A stretch of DNA of 64,000 nucleotides from Clostridia bacterium (GTDB lineage: Bacteria > Bacillota > Clostridia > Oscillospirales > Acutalibacteraceae). The number at the start of each line of letters is the position of its first letter. The first letter of the stretch is position 1. The DNA lies in NCBI GenBank assembly GCA_017516745.1, contig JAFXBF010000026.1:1-64000 (forward strand), given 5' to 3'. The translations under genes were made by a program, and so were the position numbers. The notes beneath the pieces are model-generated. The model worked only from the letters and a program-made list of their open reading frames with translations. It was not told the DNA's origin and ran no database searches. Shown here one piece after another: positions 43,537-52,090 of this stretch.

Positions 43537-45741
43537 ATGAAAGGAAACTCAAGTAAAGCTAAGAAAAAGAACAATCTCAATATCAGCAAAAAGACGGTTA
43601 TTATATCCGTTCTTGCTTTTTTCGTGCTGACGGGTATTATTGTCTGCGGCTATGTGTTTGCGTATATGTATTCCGTTGTCAGTGGTGATATGGTTATTGA
43701 CCTCAATGATTATAAGGCAAATCAAAGCCAGACATCCATTATCTACGCCTATGACGAAAAAGGCGAAATTTACGAAATGCAGCGTCTTCACGGCACGGAA
43801 AACAGAATTTACGTCAGCCTTGACGAAATTCCGAAGCACCTGCAGGATGCGTTTATTGCTCTTGAAGATGCCCGTTTCCCCAAGCATCACGGCGTTGACT
43901 GGATTCGCTTTATTGCCGTATTCATAAAAGACCAGCTTTCTACGGGCGGTTCAACCATAACCCAGCAGCTTGTTAAAAACCTTACCGATGAGCGTGACCC
44001 CACCTTTGTGCGTAAGTTCAAGGAAATCTGCTATGCGCTTAACCTTGAAAGGCATTTTGATAAGGATGAAATCCTCGAGGCATATCTCAACACGCTTTAT
44101 CTCGGTGAGGGCTGTTACGGCGTAAAAACCGCCTGCGAAGTATATTTCGGCAAGGATGTCAGCCAGATTAACCTTGCAGAAGCGGCTTGTATAGCTTCTA
44201 TTACTAAAGCACCGTATACTTTTGACCCGTTGATTGACCCCGAGGAAAACGAAAAACGCCGTGAGGAAAAGTGTCTTGCTGCTATGCTTGAGGAAGGCTA
44301 TATTGACCAGGCTTTGTATGATGAAGCTGTTGCTCATGAAATAATTTTCACCAACAGCGAAAACTACGTTCCCGATAAAAAAACGGAAGAGGAAAAAGCA
44401 ACAGGCACCTCCGAAATCTGGAGCTTTTATACCGATTATATTGTAGATTGTCTTTACGACCAGTTTATTAATGAATACGATATGACGGAACGTCAGGCAA
44501 CACAGAAGATTTATTACGGTGGTCTTAAGGTTTACGCCGCCGTTGACCCTGAAATCCAGAAAATTGTCGAAGACGTTTACTATAACCGTAAAACATTCCC
44601 GAATGAATCGGGTAAAGATGTCAAGGCACAGTCCGCAATAACAATTATGGATTATTCTGGAAGGGTTGTTGCAATTTGCGGTGAAGCAGGCGAAAAAACA
44701 AGAAACAGAGGTCTCAACCGTGCCTCCGATTCACCCCGTCAGCCGGGTTCGTCGATTAAGCCTTTAAGTGTTTATGCCCCTGCTGTTGAAGAGGGTATTC
44801 TCACCTGGTCAACGCTTTATCTTGACAAGGCATTTGCATATCAGGGTAAACAGTGGCCGAAGAACTATACGGGTGATAAAGGTACGGGTGCTTCCGTAAC
44901 TGTTCAGAATGCTCTTGCACGTTCACTCAATACCGTTCCCGCAAGAATTGCGTATTATGATTTAGGCCTCAAAAAATCCTATCAGTATCTTACCGAAAGA
45001 TTTATGATTTCAACTGCACATCCTCAGCACGATGTTGCGCCTGCGCCCCTTGCAACGGGCGCTATGAATGTCGGTATCACAACGCTTGAAATGTCTGCGG
45101 CTTATGCAGTTTTCGGCAACGGCGGTGTTTACCACAAGCCTTTCTGCTACTATAAAGTTACCAACAGCGACGGCTCAACGGTTTATTTCGATAACTCCGT
45201 TAACAACGGTGTTCAGGCTGTAAGCGGCGAAACAGCAGATATTATGTGCGAGCTGCTTCAGACTGTTACAACCTCAAGTGTCGGTACGGGTACACGCTAC
45301 AAGGTCAAAGGCTTCCCGACCATGGCAAAAACCGGTACAACATCCGATGACTTTGACCGTTGGTTTGTCGGCGGCACACCTTATTATGTTGCGGCTGTCT
45401 GGTACGGCTACGACCTTAACAAAACCGTTTCCAATGTCAGCGGCAACCCCTCGGGTAAGCTGTTTGCTGAGATTATGAACAGAGTACACAGCGGCTTGCC
45501 TGATAAATCGTTCCCGAAATCAAGCCTTACTACCGAAAAGAAATACTGCACACGAACAGGTCTGCTCGCAGGTGATAAGTGTCCTTCAACAGCAACGGGT
45601 TGGTATTCAATTAAAAATCTGCCCAAAACCTGTACAAGCTGTAAAGGCGCTCCTCACGAATCAAGCACAGAAAAAGGCGGTATACTTGAAGATATCACCA
45701 ATGCGCTCGGTTCACTCGGAAATCTTATACCCATAGGTTAA
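43537..45741 (+). CDS. Class A penicillin-binding protein (transglycosylase/transpeptidase)
   Basis: A 734-residue bifunctional cell-wall enzyme. A basic cytoplasmic start and one membrane helix (about residues 12-42) are followed by the GT51 transglycosylase domain with catalytic E110 (EDARFPKHHGVDW) and STITQQLVKN. The transpeptidase has S405-S-I-K408 (QPGSSIKPLS), a SLNTVPA element and K598-TGT. The last 60 residues contain paired cysteines (CTRTGLLAGDKC, TCTSCKG), which could form disulfides outside. The ATG at 43537 follows GAGGTG; the upstream ATG has no site. Confidence 0.93.
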   Translation: MKGNSSKAKKKNNLNISKKTVIISVLAFFVLTGIIVCGYVFAYMYSVVSGDMVIDLNDYKANQSQTSIIYAYDEKGEIYEMQRLHGTENRIYVSLDEIPKHLQDAFIALEDARFPKHHGVDWIRFIAVFIKDQLSTGGSTITQQLVKNLTDERDPTFVRKFKEICYALNLERHFDKDEILEAYLNTLYLGEGCYGVKTACEVYFGKDVSQINLAEAACIASITKAPYTFDPLIDPEENEKRREEKCLAAMLEEGYIDQALYDEAVAHEIIFTNSENYVPDKKTEEEKATGTSEIWSFYTDYIVDCLYDQFINEYDMTERQATQKIYYGGLKVYAAVDPEIQKIVEDVYYNRKTFPNESGKDVKAQSAITIMDYSGRVVAICGEAGEKTRNRGLNRASDSPRQPGSSIKPLSVYAPAVEEGILTWSTLYLDKAFAYQGKQWPKNYTGDKGTGASVTVQNALARSLNTVPARIAYYDLGLKKSYQYLTERFMISTAHPQHDVAPAPLATGAMNVGITTLEMSAAYAVFGNGGVYHKPFCYYKVTNSDGSTVYFDNSVNNGVQAVSGETADIMCELLQTVTTSSVGTGTRYKVKGFPTMAKTGTTSDDFDRWFVGGTPYYVAAVWYGYDLNKTVSNVSGNPSGKLFAEIMNRVHSGLPDKSFPKSSLTTEKKYCTRTGLLAGDKCPSTATGWYSIKNLPKTCTSCKGAPHESSTEKGGILEDITNALGSLGNLIPIG

Positions 45742-45759
45742 TAAATTAAAGAAAGGTCG

Positions 45760-45788
45760 GAGGGACTGTTTGCTTTAAACAGTCCCTC
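45760..45788. terminator. Hairpin between PBP gene and ruvX
   Basis: A perfect 12-pair stem (45760-45771 with 45777-45788) 11 bases before the ruvX ATG. No T run follows, so it may be a processing or translation-control hairpin instead. The only GGAGG (45758-45762) lies at its 5' foot. Confidence 0.5.
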
Positions 45789-45798
45789 GCTTTGAAAA

Positions 45799-46215
45799 AT
45801 GGTTATTTTAAGTGTTGATTACGGTGATGTAAGAACAGGAGTTGCTGTTTGTGACAAGCTGGAAATGCTGGCTTCTCCCGTTGGCGTCATTAACGAAAAA
45901 TATGAGCCCAAGCTCATTAATTCACTTGTTGATATTATTAAAACAAAAAAGCCCGAGCTTATTGTCGTAGGTCTGCCTAAAAATATGGACGGCTCACTGG
46001 GCTTCAGGGCGGAAGCCTGTACTCAGTTTGCCGAGCATCTCAGTGAAGCCTGCGGCATTCAAACCGTTATGTGGGATGAACGGCTTACAAGTGTTATAGC
46101 GCACAGGCAGCTTCAGGCGGTCGGCAAGCGAGAAAAACAGCACAAAATGATTGTCGATGCTGCTGCGGCTGTTGAAATACTGCAAAGCTTTATTGACAGC
46201 AGAAAGCGTAAATAA
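45799..46215 (+). CDS. ruvX: RuvX/YqgF Holliday-junction resolvase-like nuclease
   Basis: A 138-residue RNase-H-fold protein: LSVDYGDVRTGVAVCD at the start with the catalytic aspartate, VVGLPKNMDGSLG in the middle, and the late acidic set VMWDERLTSV and DAAAAVEILQSFID. It is thought to act in recombination or 16S rRNA processing. No standard ribosome site stands next to the ATG because a hairpin occupies that place. It ends two bases before the VanZ-like gene. Confidence 0.9.
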   Translation: MVILSVDYGDVRTGVAVCDKLEMLASPVGVINEKYEPKLINSLVDIIKTKKPELIVVGLPKNMDGSLGFRAEACTQFAEHLSEACGIQTVMWDERLTSVIAHRQLQAVGKREKQHKMIVDAAAAVEILQSFIDSRKRK

Positions 46216-46217
46216 TA

Positions 46218-47078
46218 ATGATAAACAAGATAAATCCGAAAATATTATTTTCCATAGAAGTATTATTCGTTTCTGCTTGCTTTGTGCTGTTGTCAATTCC
46301 GGCTTTCAATATGACGGGGTTAATTATTAAACCGCTTTTGCTTTGCGTTGTCGGCGGTGCTGCGATAAGTTTCGTGCTGTCTTTTATTCCGAAAGGCGAA
46401 ACCGTCTGCGGTTATGGTTTGCTGTTTTTTGTTTGCTTCTGGGCTGTATTTGCAATTGCAAAAGAGCTTGAACTTCAAATTCAGTACGGTTTTCCCGGGA
46501 AATGGATTGAGTTTTTTTACTTTGACAAATTGCTGATGGTCGGTACAATCTGGCTTGCTTCGTCAGCATTTTTTGCGGTTATGCGTCTTTTGAGCAAAAA
46601 CTCCGCAAAAAATTATAACGGCTTTTTCAAAACAAGTTCAGTTGCGTTTATTATTTTTTATGCGTTTTTGCTGCTTTACTCCTTTGTGCTTATCAGGCTT
46701 GAAAGGGGAGTATATCCCTTGAATTGGGTGCCGTTCAAAACAATAAAGGATTACATTTTCGATTATTCAAGCATACCCTATGAAGTGTTTATGATGTTTT
46801 TCGGCAACCTTCTTTATTTTACACCGCTTGGTGTTATCTTTTATCTTTTTTTGAAAAAGCATAAAACTATAGTTAAAATACTTGTAATTACGGTATTTCC
46901 GCTTGCGGCCTTCTCATTGCTTGAGTATTCACAGTATCTTTTCCAAAACGGCTTTTGCGAATTTGACGATATGATGATGAATTCTCTCGGCTTCTGGCTC
47001 GGTGCCGTATTGGGTGTCATTGCCGATACAATTGTAAAGAAAGCAACAAAAGGCAGAATTACATGTTTCTGGGGCTGA
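46218..47078 (+). CDS. VanZ-like membrane protein
   Basis: A 286-residue protein with about seven or eight hydrophobic segments. The C-terminal half fits the VanZ family: LNWVPFKTIKDY, a FFGNLLYFTPLGVIFY helix, SLLEYSQYLF, and FDDMMMNSLGFWLGAVLG. VanZ confers low teicoplanin resistance in enterococci, but most family members have no known role. It follows ruvX closely and precedes cwlD. Confidence 0.85.
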   Translation: MINKINPKILFSIEVLFVSACFVLLSIPAFNMTGLIIKPLLLCVVGGAAISFVLSFIPKGETVCGYGLLFFVCFWAVFAIAKELELQIQYGFPGKWIEFFYFDKLLMVGTIWLASSAFFAVMRLLSKNSAKNYNGFFKTSSVAFIIFYAFLLLYSFVLIRLERGVYPLNWVPFKTIKDYIFDYSSIPYEVFMMFFGNLLYFTPLGVIFYLFLKKHKTIVKILVITVFPLAAFSLLEYSQYLFQNGFCEFDDMMMNSLGFWLGAVLGVIADTIVKKATKGRITCFWG

Positions 47079-47123
47079 AATAAATAGCAACATATAAACA
47101 TACCTATTTTATGAGGTGTGTTT

Positions 47124-47822
47124 ATGAAACGTATTTTTATCGGATTTGTTTCTCTTGTTTTTATTTTCGGTTGCTGTCTGTTTTTAGTCCGTCTGTATAA
47201 TAAAACCGAGTCCGTTTCGTCAAGTGCCGAAAACAGAGGTCTTTACATAATTCTGGATGCAGGTCACGGCGGTATGGACGGCGGAACAAGTGCGGCAGAC
47301 GGAACAAAGGAAAAAGATATTAATCTGTCAATCGCTAAAAAGTTGAATTCACTGCTTGTGGCTTCCGGTTACAAAACTGTAATGCTTCGTAATGACGATG
47401 CACTGATAGGGGATAATTCACTTTCAACAATAAGGGCACGCAAGGTATCGGATATCAGAAAGAGGCTTGAAATTGCCGAAAGTTATCCCGATTCAATGCT
47501 TATCAGCATTCATCAGAATTATTATTCAGTGCCGAAGTACAGCGGTACACAGGTGTTTTATTCAACAAATTCGCCTGAAAGCAAAATTCTGGCGCAGTCT
47601 GTTCAACAGACTGTTGTTAAAATGTTACAGCCCAATAACAGCCGTAAAATAAAGCCTGTCGGCTCTAATATATACTTACTGTATAATTGCACAATACCTG
47701 CAATTATGGTTGAGTGCGGTTTTTTATCAAATGTAAATGAAGCGCAAAAGCTTAAAACTGACAGCTATCAGACACAGATAGCTTTATCAATAATGCAAGG
47801 AATTACAGATTATCTGGAGTGA
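47124..47822 (+). CDS. cwlD: N-acetylmuramoyl-L-alanine amidase CwlD
   Basis: A 232-residue zinc amidase of the Amidase_3 family with an N-terminal signal anchor (1-22). Motifs: ILDAGHGGMDGG (zinc histidine), KEKDINLSIAKKL (zinc glutamate), LISIHQNYY and the catalytic glutamate in PAIMVECGFLSN. In Bacillus CwlD makes muramic delta-lactam in the spore cortex, needed for germination. The ATG at 47124 is preferred over GTG 47118, which is part of the ribosome site. Confidence 0.9.
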   Translation: MKRIFIGFVSLVFIFGCCLFLVRLYNKTESVSSSAENRGLYIILDAGHGGMDGGTSAADGTKEKDINLSIAKKLNSLLVASGYKTVMLRNDDALIGDNSLSTIRARKVSDIRKRLEIAESYPDSMLISIHQNYYSVPKYSGTQVFYSTNSPESKILAQSVQQTVVKMLQPNNSRKIKPVGSNIYLLYNCTIPAIMVECGFLSNVNEAQKLKTDSYQTQIALSIMQGITDYLE

Positions 47823-47828
47823 TTAAAA

Positions 47829-49190
47829 TTGGCTAAAGCAAAATCATTGTATATATGCTCTGTTTGCGGTTATGAATCTGCAAAATGGTACGGCTGCTGC
47901 CCGGGCTGCGGTGAGTGGAATACTATGAATGAAGAAATACTTTCACAATCCACAGCTGCAAGGGCCGGAAATATCAGAGCAGCGTCAGCACAAAAACTTA
48001 ATGAGATTAAGAACGATGTTTCCGTCAGATATTCAACCGGTCTCAACGAGCTTGACCGAGTGCTTGGCGGCGGTATAGTCAAGGGCTCACTTGTGCTTTT
48101 AAGCGGTGACCCCGGTATCGGCAAGTCAACACTTCTTTTACAGATTTGTAAAACCCTCAATGATAAATTAAACATTCTGTATATTTCGGGAGAAGAGTCT
48201 GCACACCAGATTAAGCTGCGTGCGGAACGCCTTGGTGTTAATAATTCACGTCTTTCAATAATGTGTGAAATAGATGTACTTTCTATTACCGAATACATTC
48301 GTCAGAATAAGCCCGACCTTGTTTTTGTTGATTCGGTGCAGACTATGGATTATTCCGATGTCAATTCTTCTCCCGGCAGCGTAACACAAGTCAGAGAATC
48401 GGCAAACGTGTTTATGCGCACGGCAAAATCCCTCGGTATCCCGATAGTACTTGTCGGTCACGTCAACAAAGACGGCAATATTGCAGGCCCGAAGGTGCTT
48501 GAACACATTGTTGATGCCGTTCTTTATTTTGAAGGCAACAGAAACTTTTCGTACAGAATTCTTCGTGCCGTTAAAAACCGTTACGGCTCAACCAACGAAA
48601 TAGGTGTTTTTGAAATGCGTGACAGGGGACTTGCTGAAGTTGAAAACCCGTCGCTTATGCTGATTTCCGGCAAGCCGAAAAACGCTTCGGGCTCCTGCAT
48701 AGCATGTACCATGGAAGGCTCAAGACCCATTATGGCGGAAGTTCAGGCCCTTGTAACGCCCACGGGATTCGGCAATCCCAGAAGAATGTGCACGGGCTTT
48801 GATTATAACCGTGCAGCTATGATTCTTGCCGTGCTTGAGAAGAAAGCAGGCTATTTCTTCGGCACAATGGACACATATATCAACATTGTCGGCGGTCTTA
48901 AAATTGATGAGCCTGCAACAGACCTTTCTGTTGCAATGGCGCTTGTATCAAGCCTTAAGGATACGGTTGTTGCTGATGATACGCTTGCTTTCGGTGAAAT
49001 CGGTCTTGCAGGCGAAATCAGAGGTGTAAACAACTGTGAGCAACGTGTTAAAGAGGCCATAAGGCTCGGTTTTTCAAGGTGTATTATTCCTCATCACAAT
49101 CTCAAAAACCTTTCCTCGGATATAAGCGGCGATACTGAAATTATCGGTGTTCGCAATATCCGTGAAGCCTTTGAGGCGCTTGTAAAATGA
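47829..49190 (+). CDS. radA: DNA repair protein RadA
   Basis: A 453-residue RecA-like branch-migration ATPase. The N-terminal zinc finger has C10, C13, C24 and C27; Walker A GDPGIGKST is at 93-101; the RadA-specific KNRYG motif is at 249-253 (usual form KNRFG). A Lon-like C-terminal domain ends it. TTG start behind GGAGTG. It overlaps the DUF6873 gene by four bases. Confidence 0.95.
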   Translation: MAKAKSLYICSVCGYESAKWYGCCPGCGEWNTMNEEILSQSTAARAGNIRAASAQKLNEIKNDVSVRYSTGLNELDRVLGGGIVKGSLVLLSGDPGIGKSTLLLQICKTLNDKLNILYISGEESAHQIKLRAERLGVNNSRLSIMCEIDVLSITEYIRQNKPDLVFVDSVQTMDYSDVNSSPGSVTQVRESANVFMRTAKSLGIPIVLVGHVNKDGNIAGPKVLEHIVDAVLYFEGNRNFSYRILRAVKNRYGSTNEIGVFEMRDRGLAEVENPSLMLISGKPKNASGSCIACTMEGSRPIMAEVQALVTPTGFGNPRRMCTGFDYNRAAMILAVLEKKAGYFFGTMDTYINIVGGLKIDEPATDLSVAMALVSSLKDTVVADDTLAFGEIGLAGEIRGVNNCEQRVKEAIRLGFSRCIIPHHNLKNLSSDISGDTEIIGVRNIREAFEALVK

Positions 49191-49930
49191 CAGATTACTC
49201 ATTTTTGACTAATCCCAATCTTCCCGATGAAAAGATAATTCACGCTGTTGTTTCTCCGCAGTATCCTCAGGTTATTTCCGCTCTAAAAGAATTGGATGTT
49301 ATATCGATTACCGTAAAAAGCTGTGAGAATGTTCTGTATCCGTTGAGAAATCACACGGATATGCTCTTTTCTTACCTTGGCAGCGGTGCTTTCGCCGTTG
49401 AACGCAGTCAGACTGCTTTGTTAAATGATTTAGACTGTATGGGTTTGCGCTGTCTTTCCGAGAGTATTGAATTGAAACCCGATTATCCGTTTGATATACC
49501 GCTTAATAATTGCATTATCGGTCAATATTTCATCTGCAAAAGTGCTAACACGCCCGAAATATTGAAGCAGGGAAAGACGGTAATTGATGTAAAACAGGGT
49601 TATGCAAAATGCTCCTGCGTGCCTGTGGATGAGAATTCGCTTATTACAGACGATTTGTCAATCTACAATGCCGCAATTAATTTCGGATTAGACGCTTTGT
49701 TTGTCAGAAAAGGATACATAAGGCTTGATGGCTTTGACACAGGCTTCATAGGCGGCTGCTGCGGCAAATTGTCAAAAGATATGCTTGCCTTCTTCGGCGA
49801 TATCACAAAACACCCTGACTATGCACAGATTAATTCGTTTTTGCGTGAACGAAATGTTTATCCGCAAGGTCTTTTTGACGGTGAACTTATTGACATAGGC
49901 TCAGTTATACCGATAACTCAGCATTCTTAA
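49187..49930 (+). CDS. DUF6873-family GME-fold protein
   Basis: A 247-residue protein. Repeated short alpha/beta units with HAVVSPQYPQ near residue 19, VKQGYAKCSCVPVDENSLITDD near 135 and GGCCGKLSKD near 188 recall the DUF6873 type, thought to share the fold of guanidino-group-modifying enzymes; recalled from memory. The Asp and Cys residues could be catalytic, but the substrate is unknown. It is coupled to radA by ATGA and followed by a terminator. Confidence 0.65.
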   Translation: MTDYSFLTNPNLPDEKIIHAVVSPQYPQVISALKELDVISITVKSCENVLYPLRNHTDMLFSYLGSGAFAVERSQTALLNDLDCMGLRCLSESIELKPDYPFDIPLNNCIIGQYFICKSANTPEILKQGKTVIDVKQGYAKCSCVPVDENSLITDDLSIYNAAINFGLDALFVRKGYIRLDGFDTGFIGGCCGKLSKDMLAFFGDITKHPDYAQINSFLRERNVYPQGLFDGELIDIGSVIPITQHS

Positions 49931-49960
49931 CTGCACCTGATAACTCGGGTGCGGTTTTTT
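49931..49960 (+). terminator. Terminator after the DUF6873 gene
   Basis: A GCACC/GGGTGC stem (49933-49952) followed by GGTTTTTTG. Confidence 0.75.
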
Positions 49961-49992
49961 GTTGATATTTTCCGAACAGCAAAAAATTTTTA

Positions 49993-50021
49993 TTGCATAA
50001 TATAGAATAAAGTGTTATAAT
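49993..50021 (+). promoter_or_regulatory. Promoter of recJ operon
   Basis: TTGCAT (49993-49998), 17-base spacer, TATAAT (50016-50021). Confidence 0.75.
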
Positions 50022-50049
50022 TTGTAAATATTATTTAGGTGGTGAAACA

Positions 50050-52074
50050 ATGAGCAGAAAAATATGGCAGGTCAATAAGGTTGACAAGGCACTTGCAGCA
50101 TCTCTTGCAGAAGCACATACTCTTTTTCCCATGGCTTCTCTCATTGCTTCCTCACGAGGAATTGATGCCGACGAAAAAATACGCTCGTTCTTTTTTGACG
50201 AGCTTGAATTATCATCTCCCTGGGATTTTCCCGATATGGATAAAGCGGTTGCAGCAATTTCAGCCGCACTTGAAAATTTTGACAGAATAGCTGTTTTCGG
50301 CGATTATGATGCCGACGGAATTACTGCCACGGCTTTGCTCTATTCTTACCTTGCTGACCAGGGTGCGGATGTAATGTGCAAAATACCCGACAGGGCAGAA
50401 GGATACGGTCTCAAATGTGCCGATATTGATTATTTTGCCGAGCAAGGTGTTAAACTTATTGTTACCGTTGACTGCGGCATCAGCAACATTGAAGAAGCCG
50501 AATATGCAAAAAAACTCGGCATTAAAATGGTTGTCACCGACCACCACAGGGTAGGAGATGTGCTTCCCGATTGTTGTGCGGTTGTTGACCCGTACCGAGA
50601 TGACTGCAAATGTTCTTTCAACAGCTTTGCAGGTGTCGGTGTTGTTTTCAAACTTCTCTGCGCAATGGAGGATTCCGATTACGATTTCGTGCTTGATGCA
50701 TACAGCGATATTGTTGCTCTCGGTACTATCGGTGATGTAATGCCGCTTATTGACGAAAACAGATACATTGTCAGGCGTGGCGTTGAGATGATTAATAACT
50801 CTGATCGCTATGGCATCAATTCACTTCGTGAGGTTGCAGGCTACAGTAAAAAACGAATGAGTGCAGGTACACTTGCTTTTACGCTCATTCCGAGAATAAA
50901 TGCCGCAGGCAGAATGGGCAGTCCTTCCAGAGCGCTCAATCTTCTTCTTTGCGAAGACCCGTCAATAAGTGACGATATTGCTCAGGAAATCGATTCCGCA
51001 AATGTACAGCGGCATAAAATCGAACTTGAAATACTTGAAGAAATAAAAGAAAAATTCAAAGCTGACCCGTCATTGAAATATGACAGAGTGATTGTTGTTG
51101 ACGGTGAAAACTGGCCAAACGGCATTATCGGTATAGTCGCTGCAAAACTCGTTGAGCTTTACGGCAAGCCTGCAATAGTAATTGCCCGTGACGGTGATGA
51201 GGCAAGAGGCTCGGGACGCAGTTTTGAAGGCTTTTCGCTTTACGATGCAATCAAGGCTGCTGCCGATGCGCTTGACCATTTTGGCGGTCATACACTTGCG
51301 GCCGGCATTGGTCTCAAGTGTGAAAACATTGAATTATTCCGCAGAAAAATCAATGAATATGCAGCCTCTCTCGGCGATGTCAATTTCCCTGTTCTTAATA
51401 TTGACTGTCGTCTTAACCCTGCCGCAATAGATAAAGAATTACTTGACGCACTTTCAACTCTTGAGCCTTTCGGCGCCGGCAATCCCGTTCCCGTTTTCGG
51501 CCTGTTCAATATGAAGATTGATGCTGTACAGGCTGTCAGCGAGGGTAAACATATCCGTATTATGTTCTCAAAGGGTGATACAAAAATTTCTGCAATGCGT
51601 TTCGGTGTATCACCGCACGAATTTTCATTCAAAAAAGGCGATACGGTTGACCTTGCCGTTACGGTTGAACCGAATGAATACCTCGGCGAAATAAGACCAA
51701 GTGTTCATATCAAAGCCGTCAGAGGTACCGGTATGGATGATATCTCCGTGCTTAAAGGCTTCTCGCTTTATGAAAAAATCAAGCGACACGAAATTCTGAC
51801 TGCCGAAGAAAAATCAACTGCCAGACCCGAAAGAGAATTTATGCTTGATGTTTTTAAATTAATAAAAGCTAACGGCGGTTGGAAATACGATATAGAAACG
51901 CTTTGCTACCGTCTTGGTGACAACGGTACCAACCTTTGCAAGGTTGCTGTTTCATTGGATGCAATGCTTGAACTCAATGTTCTTGTCCGTGACGAAAACG
52001 GAACAATATGTCTGCCCGAAAATTCCGTTAAGGCAGATTTGTCTTCTTCCTCATTGCTTAACTATCTTACATAA
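50050..52074 (+). CDS. recJ: Single-strand-specific exonuclease RecJ
   Basis: A 674-residue 5'-3' exonuclease. Manganese ligands: GDYDADG (from D85), D164-H165-H166, and the DHHA1 motif FGGHTLAAGIGL near residue 415. An OB-fold follows (IDCRLNPAAI onward). The C-terminal 110 residues form a helical domain typical of Firmicutes forms. GGTGGTGAAACA serves as ribosome site. It heads the series recJ-relA-dtd-MBL-hemZ. Confidence 0.95.
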   Translation: MSRKIWQVNKVDKALAASLAEAHTLFPMASLIASSRGIDADEKIRSFFFDELELSSPWDFPDMDKAVAAISAALENFDRIAVFGDYDADGITATALLYSYLADQGADVMCKIPDRAEGYGLKCADIDYFAEQGVKLIVTVDCGISNIEEAEYAKKLGIKMVVTDHHRVGDVLPDCCAVVDPYRDDCKCSFNSFAGVGVVFKLLCAMEDSDYDFVLDAYSDIVALGTIGDVMPLIDENRYIVRRGVEMINNSDRYGINSLREVAGYSKKRMSAGTLAFTLIPRINAAGRMGSPSRALNLLLCEDPSISDDIAQEIDSANVQRHKIELEILEEIKEKFKADPSLKYDRVIVVDGENWPNGIIGIVAAKLVELYGKPAIVIARDGDEARGSGRSFEGFSLYDAIKAAADALDHFGGHTLAAGIGLKCENIELFRRKINEYAASLGDVNFPVLNIDCRLNPAAIDKELLDALSTLEPFGAGNPVPVFGLFNMKIDAVQAVSEGKHIRIMFSKGDTKISAMRFGVSPHEFSFKKGDTVDLAVTVEPNEYLGEIRPSVHIKAVRGTGMDDISVLKGFSLYEKIKRHEILTAEEKSTARPEREFMLDVFKLIKANGGWKYDIETLCYRLGDNGTNLCKVAVSLDAMLELNVLVRDENGTICLPENSVKADLSSSSLLNYLT

Positions 52075-52090
52075 AAGGAGGTGCTGCATA

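Noticed and set aside
51914-52090. N-terminal extension of relA
   Set aside because: It overlaps recJ and is a reading of that gene in another frame; the GTG at 52091 has a strong ribosome site.
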